A stretch of 23,704 nucleotides of DNA from CAYFSS01 sp964345975 (GCA_964345975.1 CAYFSS010000025.1:1-23704); one strand, 5' to 3'; positions 6,907 to 15,501 are shown, numbered from the stretch's first letter. The notes: generated by a model not told the origin, from the sequence alone. Program-made: numbers and translations.

Positions 6907-7898
6907 GCCAAGCTTCATTCTCAACGAGAGTCAAGCAAGAGATCATCTCAACCGTCGTCCCTTCCATCTCAACCGACTCCACCGAGGCAGAGACGGAAGG
7001 GACTGAATTCGCTCTATTGCGTGCAAGACAAGACGAAACTCTGTTTGATCCTGAGTTTGTCCTGTACTTTATCCTATTGTCGCAGGCTGAGTTTCGCGTT
7101 CCGAGAATTCGCTTTGTTGCAAACCTCAAGGCTTTAGCAAATCTCTATCAAACACTGTTTCTGGAAGTCTTCGATTATCCGGTTCAGGTTTTGGTCAAGG
7201 GGAGACAACATCGCTTATTGGTCGATAATTTGCAGGTCTATCGTGAGGTCACCTCAACGCTTAAACGACTCTTCCACTTTGATCCCGTCCGTGGATCCTT
7301 CCTTGTTCAAAGAGATCAAATGGAACTTAGTGCTCAGCGTTCAGCTCTCCAAGGTCTCTTCTTAAGCTCAGCTTCGATGGCTAATCCTGAGCTAAGTTAC
7401 CAAATGGAGTTCCAGTTTCGCCGTCCTGCTGCGGCTCAAGTGGCGAGATCACTCTTTGCTACGTTTGATCTCGATCCGCTTCCGGTCCGACGTGATGTCT
7501 ATTCGCTTCTCTACTTCAAAAGCCGTGACGAAATCTCCCAAGTCTTACGTCTTCTGGGGGCAGGAATGAGCGTCCTTGATTTTGAAAATGTGCAAGCTGA
7601 GAAAGAGATGCGTGGTGATATAAATCGGATCGTCAATTGCGATCAAGCAAACACACAACGCATCGTCAATGCTTCTATGCGCCAAATAGAAGCGATTCAG
7701 TTGCTCTTTGAGCGTGGTGTCATCGAAGATCTTCCTTCGGAACTGCAAGAAGCTGCCAAGTTGCGCATCGATCATCCCGAGTTTTCTCTCCGGGACTTAG
7801 CTGAGGCGGCGAATCCTCCTGTTGGACGTAGTGGCATGAATCATCGCTTGCGTCGTCTCATCAAGCTTTCAGAGAAAATCGAAATGGATCGTTCCTAG
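6903..7898 (+). CDS. whiA: WhiA-family DNA-binding regulator
   Basis: A 331-residue member of the WhiA/YvcL family: two LAGLIDADG-like (endonuclease-derived, non-catalytic) subdomains followed by a C-terminal helix-turn-helix. The C-terminus is clearly recognisable: LREAAKLRIDHPEFSLRDLAE-type helix, then the family signature GRSGMNHRLRRL (about residues 310-321). WhiA controls sporulation genes in Streptomyces and cell division and chromosome segregation in Bacillus. The N-terminal half is diverged, with an acidic, Ser/Thr-rich insert at 20-35. The start overlaps murB by four bases. In most Firmicutes rapZ and yvcK lie between murB and whiA; here they do not. Confidence 0.92.
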   Translation: MSQASFSTRVKQEIISTVVPSISTDSTEAETEGTEFALLRARQDETLFDPEFVLYFILLSQAEFRVPRIRFVANLKALANLYQTLFLEVFDYPVQVLVKGRQHRLLVDNLQVYREVTSTLKRLFHFDPVRGSFLVQRDQMELSAQRSALQGLFLSSASMANPELSYQMEFQFRRPAAAQVARSLFATFDLDPLPVRRDVYSLLYFKSRDEISQVLRLLGAGMSVLDFENVQAEKEMRGDINRIVNCDQANTQRIVNASMRQIEAIQLLFERGVIEDLPSELQEAAKLRIDHPEFSLRDLAEAANPPVGRSGMNHRLRRLIKLSEKIEMDRS

Positions 7899-8363
7899 AT
7901 GGGCTTGGAAATCGCCCTATGGCAACCTCAGATCCCTTCGAATACGGGAAATATCGCTCGCACCTGTGTTGTGACTTCCTGTCCCTTGCATTTGATAGAG
8001 CCCCTTGGCTTCTCAATTGAAGAAAAGGCAGTTAAGAGAGCCGGCCTGGATTACTGGTTTGATTTAGATCTTACGCTCTGGCCAAATCTCGATTCGTTTC
8101 TCAGTCATATGTCAGGGAAACCTGTCTATGCTTTTACAACAAAAGCCAAGCAAACGTATTCGAACGTCCAATTTGCCGAGGACAGTATTTTTCTTTTCGG
8201 TTCTGAGACACAGGGCCTACCTAATTCGTATTTAAAGACGCACGATCAAAACCTCTTGAGAATCCCTATGCTGGAAGGTCATCGTTCGTTGAATCTGGCG
8301 AACTCTGTGGCTATCGTCGCGTATGAGTATTTGAGACAATTCAATTATCCGGATCTACTATAG
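7899..8363 (+). CDS. trmL: tRNA (cytidine(34)-2'-O)-methyltransferase TrmL
   Basis: A 154-residue SPOUT-fold (trefoil-knot) methyltransferase that uses S-adenosylmethionine to 2'-O-methylate the wobble C or cmnm5U of tRNA-Leu. The characteristic segments are IPSNTGNIARTC (12-23), FLFGSETQGLP with the catalytic-knot Glu, and IPMLEGHRSLNLANSVAIVAYE-type knot sequence (first part IPMLEGHRSLNLANS). The short single-domain form and length match TrmL and not the larger TrmH/TrmJ. It begins at the base after the whiA stop (TAGATG) with no clear ribosome site of its own, so it is probably translated by reinitiation. Confidence 0.93.
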   Translation: MGLEIALWQPQIPSNTGNIARTCVVTSCPLHLIEPLGFSIEEKAVKRAGLDYWFDLDLTLWPNLDSFLSHMSGKPVYAFTTKAKQTYSNVQFAEDSIFLFGSETQGLPNSYLKTHDQNLLRIPMLEGHRSLNLANSVAIVAYEYLRQFNYPDLL

Positions 8364-8399
8364 ACCGATGTCTTTTATAGACCTAAACTGCGTTATAGT
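8359..8399 (+). promoter_or_regulatory. Repeated TATAGACC elements and possible weak promoter before serS
   Basis: TATAGACC occurs at 8359-8366 and 8376-8383, and a related TATAGT at 8394-8399, spaced 17-18 bases. The last resembles a -10 box but no good -35 lies upstream. The first copy overlaps the trmL stop codon. Confidence 0.25.
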
Positions 8400-8422
8400 A
8401 TGACCACTAGAGGAGGCTAGAC

Positions 8423-9712
8423 ATGATCGATCAACAATTACTTAGAAGTGAGCCTGAATTTGTCAAGGAAGGCTTGGCCAAGCGAGGGTTTGACTTCGAC
8501 CCTGAAATGTTCAAACAGCTTGACGAAGCCAGACGCTCCCTCATTGAGCAATCTGAAACCTTGAAGGCTGAACGAAACAAAGCCTCAGCAGAAATTCCCA
8601 AGCTAAAGCGAGAGGGCAAAGATGCATCCGAAGTCCTTGAGCGAATGCGTCAAGTCTCGGATCGAATCAAAGAACTCGATGAGGATCTAAGAGAACGAGA
8701 AGCAGATTTGCGTCAATTTCTCCTTAGTCTTCCTAATCTCCCTGATGCCGATGTCGTAGCCGGTGGGAAAGAGAACAATGAAGTCTTGCAGGTTTTCGGC
8801 TCGAAACCTGAGTTTGAATTTAAGCCGAGAGATCACGTCGAACTTGCAGAGTCTCTTGGTCTTATTGACTATGCTCGCGGTACCAAGCTTGCAGGGAGTG
8901 GGTTCTGGATCTATAAGAATCTCGGGGCACGCCTGGAATGGGCAATGCTTCAATACTTCATCGAGGAACATTTAAAAGATGGTTACGAGATGATTCTCCC
9001 GCCTCATATTTTGAACTATGAAAGTGGCTTAACTGCCGGTCAATTCCCGAAGTTTGAAGAGGATGTTTATTGGTTGGACGGTGGACGAGAGAAGAAAGCA
9101 GAAGGTCAGTTCATTTTGCCGACCTCTGAGACGGCTCTTGTGAATTTCTATCGAGACGAAATACTTCAGGCGGAGGCTCTCCCTGCAAAATTCTTCTCTT
9201 ATACCCCATGCTATCGTCGTGAGGGTGGCGGTTATCGTGCGGATGAACGCGGCATGATCCGTGGGCATCAATTCAATAAGGTTGAAATTTTCCAATACAC
9301 GTTACCGGAAGATTCGGATCAGGCTTTTGAAGAATTACACAAAAAAGCCTGTGCCCTTATGGAGGGTTTGGGCCTCCATTTCCGCTTGTCCAAATTGGCC
9401 GCTCAGGATTGTTCAGCCAGCATGGCTCGTACGTATGACGTTGAAGTTTGGATCCCCAGCATCAATGATTACAAGGAAACGAGTAGTGCTTCCAATGCAC
9501 GGGATTATCAAGCCAGACGTGGTAATATGCGTTATCGGGATCCTGCAACGGGCAAACCGGCTTATCTGCATACGTTGAATGCCTCCGGCTTAGCGACGTC
9601 TCGTGTGTTCCCGGCTATTCTTGAACAAAATCAACAGGCGGATGGTACTGTACGAGTGCCCAAAGTCCTGCAAAAATATATGGGTGGACTGGAAGTCATT
9701 TCCAAACCTTAG
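8423..9712 (+). CDS. serS: Seryl-tRNA synthetase
   Basis: A 429-residue class II synthetase that charges tRNA-Ser, and tRNA-Sec if present. The N-terminal ~110 residues form the long antiparallel coiled coil (Leu/Glu/Lys-rich) that grips the long variable arm. The catalytic core follows with TSETALV, motif 2 around R265 (CYRREGGGYRADERGMIRG) and motif 3 NASGLATSRVFPAILE. Length is typical and all motifs are intact. The ATG follows AGAGGAGG at ideal spacing. The 59-base gap from trmL is too short for a T-box riboswitch, which many Firmicute serS genes carry. The gap has repeats of TATAGACC and a TATAGT that could be a -10 box. Confidence 0.97.
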   Translation: MIDQQLLRSEPEFVKEGLAKRGFDFDPEMFKQLDEARRSLIEQSETLKAERNKASAEIPKLKREGKDASEVLERMRQVSDRIKELDEDLREREADLRQFLLSLPNLPDADVVAGGKENNEVLQVFGSKPEFEFKPRDHVELAESLGLIDYARGTKLAGSGFWIYKNLGARLEWAMLQYFIEEHLKDGYEMILPPHILNYESGLTAGQFPKFEEDVYWLDGGREKKAEGQFILPTSETALVNFYRDEILQAEALPAKFFSYTPCYRREGGGYRADERGMIRGHQFNKVEIFQYTLPEDSDQAFEELHKKACALMEGLGLHFRLSKLAAQDCSASMARTYDVEVWIPSINDYKETSSASNARDYQARRGNMRYRDPATGKPAYLHTLNASGLATSRVFPAILEQNQQADGTVRVPKVLQKYMGGLEVISKP

Positions 9713-9756
9713 ATTGGTCATGTTGGACCTTGGCATAGGTTGAAAGAGTAGTAGAT

Positions 9757-12471
9757 ATGAACGAGGAACGAATAAGTGGGGGGCAAGTTTATAAGCAGGG
9801 ACTCGATGAAGTTTTGGCTAATTATTCTGTTAACCCCTCAAATGGATTGACGGATCAGGAAGTTGCCACACAATTTGAGAAGTATGGTTACAATCGTCTT
9901 GAAGAAGAGAAAGGTGAGTCTTTCCTACGGAAGCTCATTCGACAGTTCCAAGATTTCCTCGTCATTATTCTGATTATTGCTTCAATCTTTTCCGCTGTTA
10001 CGGGAGATTATTTTGAAGCCCTTCTTATCATTGCAATTGTTGTCTTGAATGCTCTCTTGGGTGTCTATCAAGAAGGTCGCGCCGAGAAGGCCGTAGAAGC
10101 TCTCCAAAGGATGGCCTCACCGACGGCGAGACTTCTGCGTAACGGTAAGCAAGTTCAAGTCCCTTCGGAGGAAGTTGTCCCCGGGGATATTGTTCTGCTT
10201 GAAGCCGGGGATATTGTCCCGGCAGACGTTAGACTTATTGAGTCGTCGAACCTCGCAGCCGAAGAAGCCGCTCTAACGGGTGAATCCGTACCGGTTGAGA
10301 AACATGCCGTGGATTTAGGTCAGGAGGACCTACCTCTCGGTGACCGTCAGAATATGCTTTACAGTTCAACGGCAGTTACGAGCGGTCGTGGGACGGCTGT
10401 AGTTGTCGGGACCGGTGATGTAACCGAAATGGGTAAGATCGCCGGCCAGTTGCACTCCATTGAAGATGAGCAGACCCCCCTCCAGAAGAGCATTGACCAA
10501 CTAGGGAAGATGCTTGGGCTTGTTTTGCTCGGCGTCGTTTTTATCACATTCTTAGTCGGTCTCCTACGAGGCGGTGATGTGCGCGATCTCCTCATGACCT
10601 CTATTTCACTTGCAGTCGCTGCCGTTCCTGAAGGATTACCGGCCATTGTTACCATTGTCTTGTCCCTCGGTATGGGCCGCATGGCGCAGCAAAACTCGAT
10701 CGTCAAGCGTTTGCTTGCCGTTGAGACCCTGGGTTCCGTCGACATTATTTGCTCTGACAAAACCGGTACTCTGACGCAAAATGAAATGACCGTGACGAGA
10801 GTTTATGTCGGTGGCGAAACGTATGAAGTCAGCGGTGTAGGTTATGCACCTGAAGGCACGATCACGTCCTCCGAAGGTAAAGTTTCTGAGGGAGCAATCC
10901 CGGATAATCTTTCCAGACTCCTGACGATCGCAAGTCTATGTAATGAAGCTGAACTCCAGGAAAATGAAGGAGCTTGGGGTATCTTGGGTGACCCGACCGA
11001 AGCTTCTCTTCTGACCTTAGCTAGAAAAGCCGGAGTCGTTCGTTCCGATCTGCAAAACAAATATCCTCGCATCGGCGACTTTCCGTTTGATTCTTCCCGA
11101 AAGATGATGTCGGTCTTCCACACCGATTTCTCGGATGGGACTCTTTCGTTAACCAAGGGTGCTCCGGATATCATTCTCAAGCGCTCAAGTCGAGAACTCA
11201 CGCCGGACGGAGTCGTCGAATTAACAGACGCAAGGCGTCAAGAAATTCTGGATGTCAATAACACCTATGCCCAGTCGGCTCTGCGAGTCCTTTCCTTTGC
11301 ATACTCTGAGCATCCTGACGGAGACTTTGAAACTGCTGAAGAGAACCTGATCTTTGTCGGCCTCGTCGGCATGATCGATCCTGCAAGACCTGAAGTTAGA
11401 GATGCGATGGCACTTTGTCATCAAGCCGGTATTCGTGCCGTCATGATCACGGGTGACTATAAAGAGACAGCCTTGGCCATTGCCAGAGACTTAAACATGA
11501 TGAAGGAAGGTGACTTGGTCTTCTCCGGAACAGAGCTTGACGGCATGAGCGATGAAGATCTTCGAGCCGTTGTAGATCAGGTTGCCGTGTTTGCGCGTGT
11601 TTCTCCGGAACATAAGCTTCGCATCGTCAATGCACTGCGTGCAAACGGTCATATCACGTCGATGACGGGCGATGGTGTCAACGATGCACCGGCCCTGAAA
11701 CAAGCCGATATCGGTGTTGCTATGGGCATCACAGGGACGGAAGTTTCTAAGGGTGCGGCTGATATGATTCTCACGGATGATAACTTTGCAACCATTGTCA
11801 CGGCGGTCCAAGAAGGTCGTATCATCTATGCGAATATCCGTAAGTTTGTTAACTTCCTCCTGAGCTGTAATATCGGTGAAGTCCTTGTTATTTTCCTTTC
11901 AATCCTTATCTTGGGACCTCAGATGATTCCGCTCGTTCCGATCCAGCTCTTATGGCTCAACCTTGTAACGGACAGTTTCCCGGCTTTGGCTCTTGGCCAA
12001 GAAAAAGGTGAGAGCGACATCATGCTCCAACCGCCGCGCCGTTCAGATTCACGAATCCTCAATAAGGATATGATCTGGTCTATTGCTACTCAGGCTATCG
12101 CGATCTTCGCTTCGGTCCATATTGCCTTCAACTTCGGCTTAGCTCGTTATGGTACGGAAGCCGGTTTGCCCCATGATGGTGCCAGAACGTATGCCTTCGT
12201 GACCTTAATCCTAGCCGAACTCTTAAGAGCCTATTCCTCTAGATCTGAACATGAATCAGTCTTCAAGATCGGTCTCTTCAGCAACAAGACAATGCTCAAG
12301 GCAACGGCAATTTCGTTTGTCCTCTTGATCTTGGTCCTCTATATTCCATTCCTAGACCCCGTTTTCCACACGATACCTCTGGGAATTTTGGAATGGTTAC
12401 TCTTGATTGGTCTTGCCCTCATTCCTTTCATCATCGGGGAATTATTCAAGAAAATTTACTATAGGTCTTAA
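9757..12471 (+). CDS. P2A-type calcium-transporting ATPase
   Basis: A 904-residue P-type ATPase of the SERCA/PacL/YloB group, which exports Ca2+ (in some members Mn2+) from the cytoplasm. Features in order: N-terminal cation-ATPase domain (1-60), M1/M2, the actuator domain with TGES (174-177), M4 with the ion-binding PEGLP (E292), the phosphorylated D334 in SDKTGTLT, a KGAPD nucleotide-binding loop, and TGDGVNDAP (637-645). M5 has N705 and E708, and M6 has N735, T738 and D739. These match the residues that coordinate both Ca ions in SERCA, so Ca2+ specificity is well supported. The start has a weak AAAGAG ribosome site. The gene follows serS by 44 bases and ends before a clear terminator. Confidence 0.95.
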   Translation: MNEERISGGQVYKQGLDEVLANYSVNPSNGLTDQEVATQFEKYGYNRLEEEKGESFLRKLIRQFQDFLVIILIIASIFSAVTGDYFEALLIIAIVVLNALLGVYQEGRAEKAVEALQRMASPTARLLRNGKQVQVPSEEVVPGDIVLLEAGDIVPADVRLIESSNLAAEEAALTGESVPVEKHAVDLGQEDLPLGDRQNMLYSSTAVTSGRGTAVVVGTGDVTEMGKIAGQLHSIEDEQTPLQKSIDQLGKMLGLVLLGVVFITFLVGLLRGGDVRDLLMTSISLAVAAVPEGLPAIVTIVLSLGMGRMAQQNSIVKRLLAVETLGSVDIICSDKTGTLTQNEMTVTRVYVGGETYEVSGVGYAPEGTITSSEGKVSEGAIPDNLSRLLTIASLCNEAELQENEGAWGILGDPTEASLLTLARKAGVVRSDLQNKYPRIGDFPFDSSRKMMSVFHTDFSDGTLSLTKGAPDIILKRSSRELTPDGVVELTDARRQEILDVNNTYAQSALRVLSFAYSEHPDGDFETAEENLIFVGLVGMIDPARPEVRDAMALCHQAGIRAVMITGDYKETALAIARDLNMMKEGDLVFSGTELDGMSDEDLRAVVDQVAVFARVSPEHKLRIVNALRANGHITSMTGDGVNDAPALKQADIGVAMGITGTEVSKGAADMILTDDNFATIVTAVQEGRIIYANIRKFVNFLLSCNIGEVLVIFLSILILGPQMIPLVPIQLLWLNLVTDSFPALALGQEKGESDIMLQPPRRSDSRILNKDMIWSIATQAIAIFASVHIAFNFGLARYGTEAGLPHDGARTYAFVTLILAELLRAYSSRSEHESVFKIGLFSNKTMLKATAISFVLLILVLYIPFLDPVFHTIPLGILEWLLLIGLALIPFIIGELFKKIYYRS

Positions 12472-12557
12472 GAATAGCGTTCTCTCGCGCGTTCGATTTA
12501 TTGTCATTGACGCTGACGATATGAATCGACTCATTGTATAAATAGTCTACTAACCTG

Positions 12558-12598
12558 AGACAGCAGTTCTGAATTCCAGCGGCTGCTGTCTTGTTTTT
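12558..12598 (+). terminator. Terminator after the calcium ATPase gene
   Basis: A 9-bp stem (AGACAGCAG 12558-12566 with CTGCTGTCT 12583-12591) closes a 16-base loop and is followed by TTGTTTTT. It lies 87 bases after the ATPase stop. The stretch between stop and terminator has no convincing gene. Confidence 0.8.
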
Positions 12599-12632
12599 CG
12601 TTTCCTATGGCCTGAGCCCGGGGGCAAGTTAT

Positions 12633-12661
12633 TTGACAATCTGACCGATTGACATTAATAT
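12633..12661 (+). promoter_or_regulatory. Near-consensus sigma-A promoter of secG
   Basis: TTGACA (12633-12638), a 17-base spacer and TAATAT (12656-12661) make the best conventional promoter in the window. Transcription should start near 12668, about 40 bases before the secG ATG. A second TTGACA at 12649 has no matching -10. Confidence 0.8.
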
Positions 12662-12707
12662 TTCTGAGTTATGTTCTAATTGGACGATCTAACTAGCGGA
12701 GGCGAAC

Positions 12708-12956
12708 ATGAGCACAGCCATTACCATTATTGGTATCATCGATATTATTATTTGTATTGCCATTATTTTCTTGGTGGCTATCCAGGAATCTAATTCTGAA
12801 GGACTTGGCTCCTTAGCCGGAAGTCGCGTTGAGACATTCTTCGGACAGAATCGTGAGCAACAATCCGATCGTATGCTTAAGCGTTTGACAACCGGTTTGG
12901 CGATTGCCTTTGGTGTTTTGACGATTGTCCTCAACTTCATGATCGATCGTTTATAA
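12708..12956 (+). CDS. secG: Preprotein translocase subunit SecG
   Basis: An 82-residue inner-membrane protein with two transmembrane segments (about 3-24 and 60-79) joined by a cytoplasmic loop. The loop carries the family signature QESNSEGLGSLAGSRVETFFG (first residues QESNSEGLGSLAG). SecG joins SecYE to form the protein-conducting channel and assists SecA-driven export. Length is normal. The ATG follows GCGGAGG at good spacing. It has its own promoter and terminator and is followed by rnr, the order common in Firmicutes. Confidence 0.95.
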   Translation: MSTAITIIGIIDIIICIAIIFLVAIQESNSEGLGSLAGSRVETFFGQNREQQSDRMLKRLTTGLAIAFGVLTIVLNFMIDRL

Positions 12957-12982
12957 TTCATTAGAAATTCCAAATCTAGTGC

Positions 12983-13011
12983 AGCCTCACCGTGTGTGGG
13001 GCTTTTCTTTT
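12983..13011 (+). terminator. Terminator after secG
   Basis: An 8-bp stem with one G-T pair (AGCCTCAC 12983-12990 with GTGGGGCT 12996-13003) and a 5-base loop is followed by TTTTCTTTT. It separates secG from rnr. Confidence 0.8.
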
Positions 13012-13019
13012 GCTATGCT
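13011..13019 (+). promoter_or_regulatory. Candidate extended -10 promoter of rnr
   Basis: TGCTATGCT directly follows the T-tract of the secG terminator and lies 38 bases before the rnr ATG. It matches TGn plus a -10 hexamer in four of six positions. No -35 box is visible. Confidence 0.35.
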
Positions 13020-13057
13020 TAGATAGCTCATACTGAACAATACCTTAGGAGGTAGCA

Positions 13058-15076
13058 ATGCAATTATCCGGCATCCTTGAACAAGAAGGTTCAAGTGGTA
13101 TCGTCCGCGTCGATTTTAAGTCTCGTATTCGCCAGGTGGAGGTTTCACGTCAGCACCTAAATGGTGCGCCCTTTGGCTTTCGAGTCGTGGTACAAGTTCC
13201 CGACGACCAGGTAGAAGAATTTAGACCTAAGGGAGAAGTGATCAAAGTCTTGGGCGATCCTGCGCTGCCTAACGTAGCCATGGAAGGGATCCTTGAGCAT
13301 TACGGCCTGTCGATGACTTTCCCACGTGCCGTACAGGAGGCGGCAGATAAACTACCGGCTCAGCCAAGCGAAGAGGATATTGCACGAGAGTTAGCCGATC
13401 GTAGAATTGATTTAAGGGACTTACCGACCTTCACGATTGACGGTCTGAGTGCTAAAGATTTAGATGATGCGCTATCGATAGAACCTTTGGATAATGGTGG
13501 ATATAGACTCTATGTCCATATTGCAGATGTTGGTCACTACGTAAAATTTGGCTCGCCTCTCGATCGGGAAGCCGCTGAAAGAGGCAATAGCTACTACTTG
13601 GCTGATCGAGTCATCCCTATGCTTCCCCCTGAACTCTCGAACGGTCTGTGCAGTCTAACGGCCGGTCATGATCGATTCACGATGACGTGTGAGATGACGT
13701 TCACAAATAAAGGTAAACGTGATAGTGCAAAAGTCTATGAGAGTTTGACGCGGAGTGATCTGCGCGGCAGTTATGAAGAATTAGCACGCATATTCCCCAA
13801 GCAGAAGGATCTTAGTGAAGGGAAGTTCAGTGAATCCGATGTAAATCAGGAAGCGTTACAGAAGCTAGGATCGGAATATGAATCTTTCCTAGAGACGTTC
13901 ATCATGCTGCAGAATATGGGCGTCGAGCTCCGTAAACGCCGGATGCAGGAAGGCGCCTTGAATTTTGACTTTGCGGAGACGCAGATCGTCCTTGATGTTG
14001 AGGGCAAGGTGACGGATGTCCATGCCGCTCAGTCTGATTGGACCAATCAAATCATCGAAGAATGTATGGTTGCAGCAAATGTCGCTGTTGCGGAACGTTA
14101 TGGTCAAGCGGGTGCTCCAATTATCTACCGCGTCCATGAAAACCCGGATCGTGAGCAATTCGAGCATTTTAAAGAGGTCGCCAGGTTGCAAGGAGCGTCT
14201 TTAGGAGCCATCGATATGGCTGATCAGAAGTCGGTAGCTCGGGTCATTGAGAATCTAAAGACCTTACCGGCCTCTGAAACCCTGATGACGCTGCTCCTTC
14301 GATCCTTGGCGAAAGCTCGTTACGATTACGATCCTCTAGGTCACTATGCGCTTGCTGAAGAATGGTATGCCCATTTTACAGCCCCCATCAGACGTTATTC
14401 CGACTTAGTTACTCATCGAGCGTTGAAGCGTCGCATTCGCGGTGAGAAAGATGATCAGAAAGAGAAAAATCGTCTTCCTGCCGTGACCGAACATATTTCT
14501 GAGACTGAACGGAATGCCATCAATGCCGAGCGAGATTCAAATGATCAGAAGATCGCCGAATACATGGAGCAATTCACAGGTCAGAGTTTCGATGTTGAGA
14601 TCTCAGGCATTATGCAAAGCGGTATCTTCGTACGTCTACCCAATACGATTGAAGGCATGGTTGCTTTCCGCACGATGAATGACTACTACGTTTATGATGA
14701 ATATACGCTTTCGGCGAAGGGCGCTGACCATGGCAGACATTTCCGCTTAGGAGACAAGCTCCGTGTCAAACTTCAAAGCGTCAACACGATTCGGCGTTTC
14801 ATCGACTTCGTAATCCAAGATGAACTTGAAAGCGGACATGACGGAAAAGCCAAGGACGACATGTCGGTTGCTTTCGATGAGTCCATCAAGCGTCAAAATG
14901 AAGCTCGCAAGGAGCTAGGGGACAAGCCATTGGGCAGACCACAAGGTCAAGGACGAGGACGTTCCTCGAATTCTGATTCCCATAGACCGCGAAATCGTCG
15001 AAATAGGTCCGGCCAAGACAAGTCTAAACGACGGCGTGGTCATGCCAAGCCGATCGGCGGTAAAGGACGAAAATAA
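13058..15076 (+). CDS. rnr: Ribonuclease R (RNB-family 3'-5' exoribonuclease)
   Basis: A 672-residue processive 3'-5' exoribonuclease that degrades structured RNA, including rRNA fragments and stalled mRNA. The RNB domain holds the four metal-binding aspartates in TIDGLSAKDLDDALS (D128, D134, D136, D137), then YVHIADVGHYV, RGNSYYLADRVIPMLPP and the C-terminal HFTAPIRRYSDLVTHR. An S1 RNA-binding domain follows (about 555-615), then a very basic Arg/Lys/Gly-rich tail (about 625-672). Only a reduced cold-shock region precedes the RNB domain; the usual N-terminal helix-turn-helix and full first cold-shock domain (about 80-100 residues) are missing. AGGAGG sits well before this ATG, so the short form looks real. 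smpB, a frequent neighbour, is not here. Confidence 0.95.
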   Translation: MQLSGILEQEGSSGIVRVDFKSRIRQVEVSRQHLNGAPFGFRVVVQVPDDQVEEFRPKGEVIKVLGDPALPNVAMEGILEHYGLSMTFPRAVQEAADKLPAQPSEEDIARELADRRIDLRDLPTFTIDGLSAKDLDDALSIEPLDNGGYRLYVHIADVGHYVKFGSPLDREAAERGNSYYLADRVIPMLPPELSNGLCSLTAGHDRFTMTCEMTFTNKGKRDSAKVYESLTRSDLRGSYEELARIFPKQKDLSEGKFSESDVNQEALQKLGSEYESFLETFIMLQNMGVELRKRRMQEGALNFDFAETQIVLDVEGKVTDVHAAQSDWTNQIIEECMVAANVAVAERYGQAGAPIIYRVHENPDREQFEHFKEVARLQGASLGAIDMADQKSVARVIENLKTLPASETLMTLLLRSLAKARYDYDPLGHYALAEEWYAHFTAPIRRYSDLVTHRALKRRIRGEKDDQKEKNRLPAVTEHISETERNAINAERDSNDQKIAEYMEQFTGQSFDVEISGIMQSGIFVRLPNTIEGMVAFRTMNDYYVYDEYTLSAKGADHGRHFRLGDKLRVKLQSVNTIRRFIDFVIQDELESGHDGKAKDDMSVAFDESIKRQNEARKELGDKPLGRPQGQGRGRSSNSDSHRPRNRRNRSGQDKSKRRRGHAKPIGGKGRK

Positions 15077-15085
15077 AAGAAAATC

Positions 15086-15119
15086 CAGGAGCAACGTTAG
15101 AGGTGCTCCTGAGGCTTTT
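15086..15119 (+). terminator. Imperfect terminator-like hairpin after rnr
   Basis: An 8-bp stem (CAGGAGCA 15086-15093 with TGCTCCTG 15104-15111) has a 10-base loop. A four-T run begins only four bases after the stem, so termination would be weak. It lies 9 bases after the rnr stop. Confidence 0.45.
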
Positions 15120-15214
15120 GGGTTGAAACATGCTTCGTGCTATAGAACCAAGGAACGATCTGCATAAAGCACACTTTGATCTAGACGAAAGATTGTTTGA
15201 GAGCTAAGGAGGGG

Positions 15215-15460
15215 TTACGATTGTTCAGGTTTCACCAGGAACTTCTTGATCCCATCGATCAAATCGATGCTTGGATTGCTTGTGTAAATCAGGACTTCGA
15301 TCGGGTTACCCAAATCTAAACTAAAGATACCGACGATAGATTTACCGTCTACAACGTACCTGCCTGACAACAGGTCAAAGTCATAGGGGAAACTATTGGT
15401 GAGATGGACGAAATCTTTCACATCCTGGACCGAGTGGAGCATAATTTTGTATCGAGTCAT
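15215..15460 (-). CDS. HPr-fold protein lacking the active-site histidine (Crh-like)
   Basis: An 81-residue protein resembling the PTS phosphocarrier HPr. The segment VVDGKSIVGIFSLDLGNPIEV aligns with the HPr region around regulatory Ser46 (KSIMGVMSLGI in Bacillus), and the serine is kept. The N-terminal site of His15 (GIHARPA in HPr) is replaced by HSVQDVKDFVHLTN, with no such motif, so transfer of phosphate from Enzyme I is not expected. This recalls Crh, which keeps Ser46 but lacks His15 and acts only in catabolite regulation. I chose the ATG at 15460 (MTRYKIML) over the one at 15481, because AAGGAG at 15477-15472 lies between them. Function as an HprK substrate is inference. Confidence 0.75.
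   Translation of the reverse strand: MTRYKIMLHSVQDVKDFVHLTNSFPYDFDLLSGRYVVDGKSIVGIFSLDLGNPIEVLIYTSNPSIDLIDGIKKFLVKPEQS
15417..15445 (+). promoter_or_regulatory. Candidate promoter of mtaB inside the divergent HPr-like gene
   Basis: TTCACA (15417-15422), a 17-base spacer and CATAAT (15440-15445) match each consensus hexamer in five of six positions. Transcription would start near 15452, about 50 bases before the mtaB ATG and within the 5' part of the minus-strand HPr-like gene. Confidence 0.4.
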
Positions 15461-15501
15461 CTTAAGAAAGGCTCCTTTCATGAAAGCGAGAATTGTAGAA
15501 C

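Noticed and set aside
8364..8422. T-box riboswitch before serS
   Set aside because: The 59-base gap is too short and has no T-box core sequence or terminator hairpin.
10359..10760. Long minus-strand frames opposite the ATPase, rnr and other genes
   Set aside because: They are codon-bias shadows with low-complexity Ser/Arg-rich translations and no ribosome sites.
12472..12557. Small gene or promoter between the ATPase stop and its terminator
   Set aside because: TTGACG and TATAAA occur but their spacing of over 20 bases is unsuitable, and no ORF with a ribosome site is present.
15077..15214. tmRNA or smpB remnant after rnr
   Set aside because: No SmpB-like frame and no alanyl acceptor or tag-peptide sequence could be found; only a weak hairpin.
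15205..15320. Plus-strand 32-codon ORF from TTG 15221 behind AAGGAGG
   Set aside because: The ribosome site is good, but the ORF is wholly antisense to the HPr-like gene, short, and has a poor start codon.
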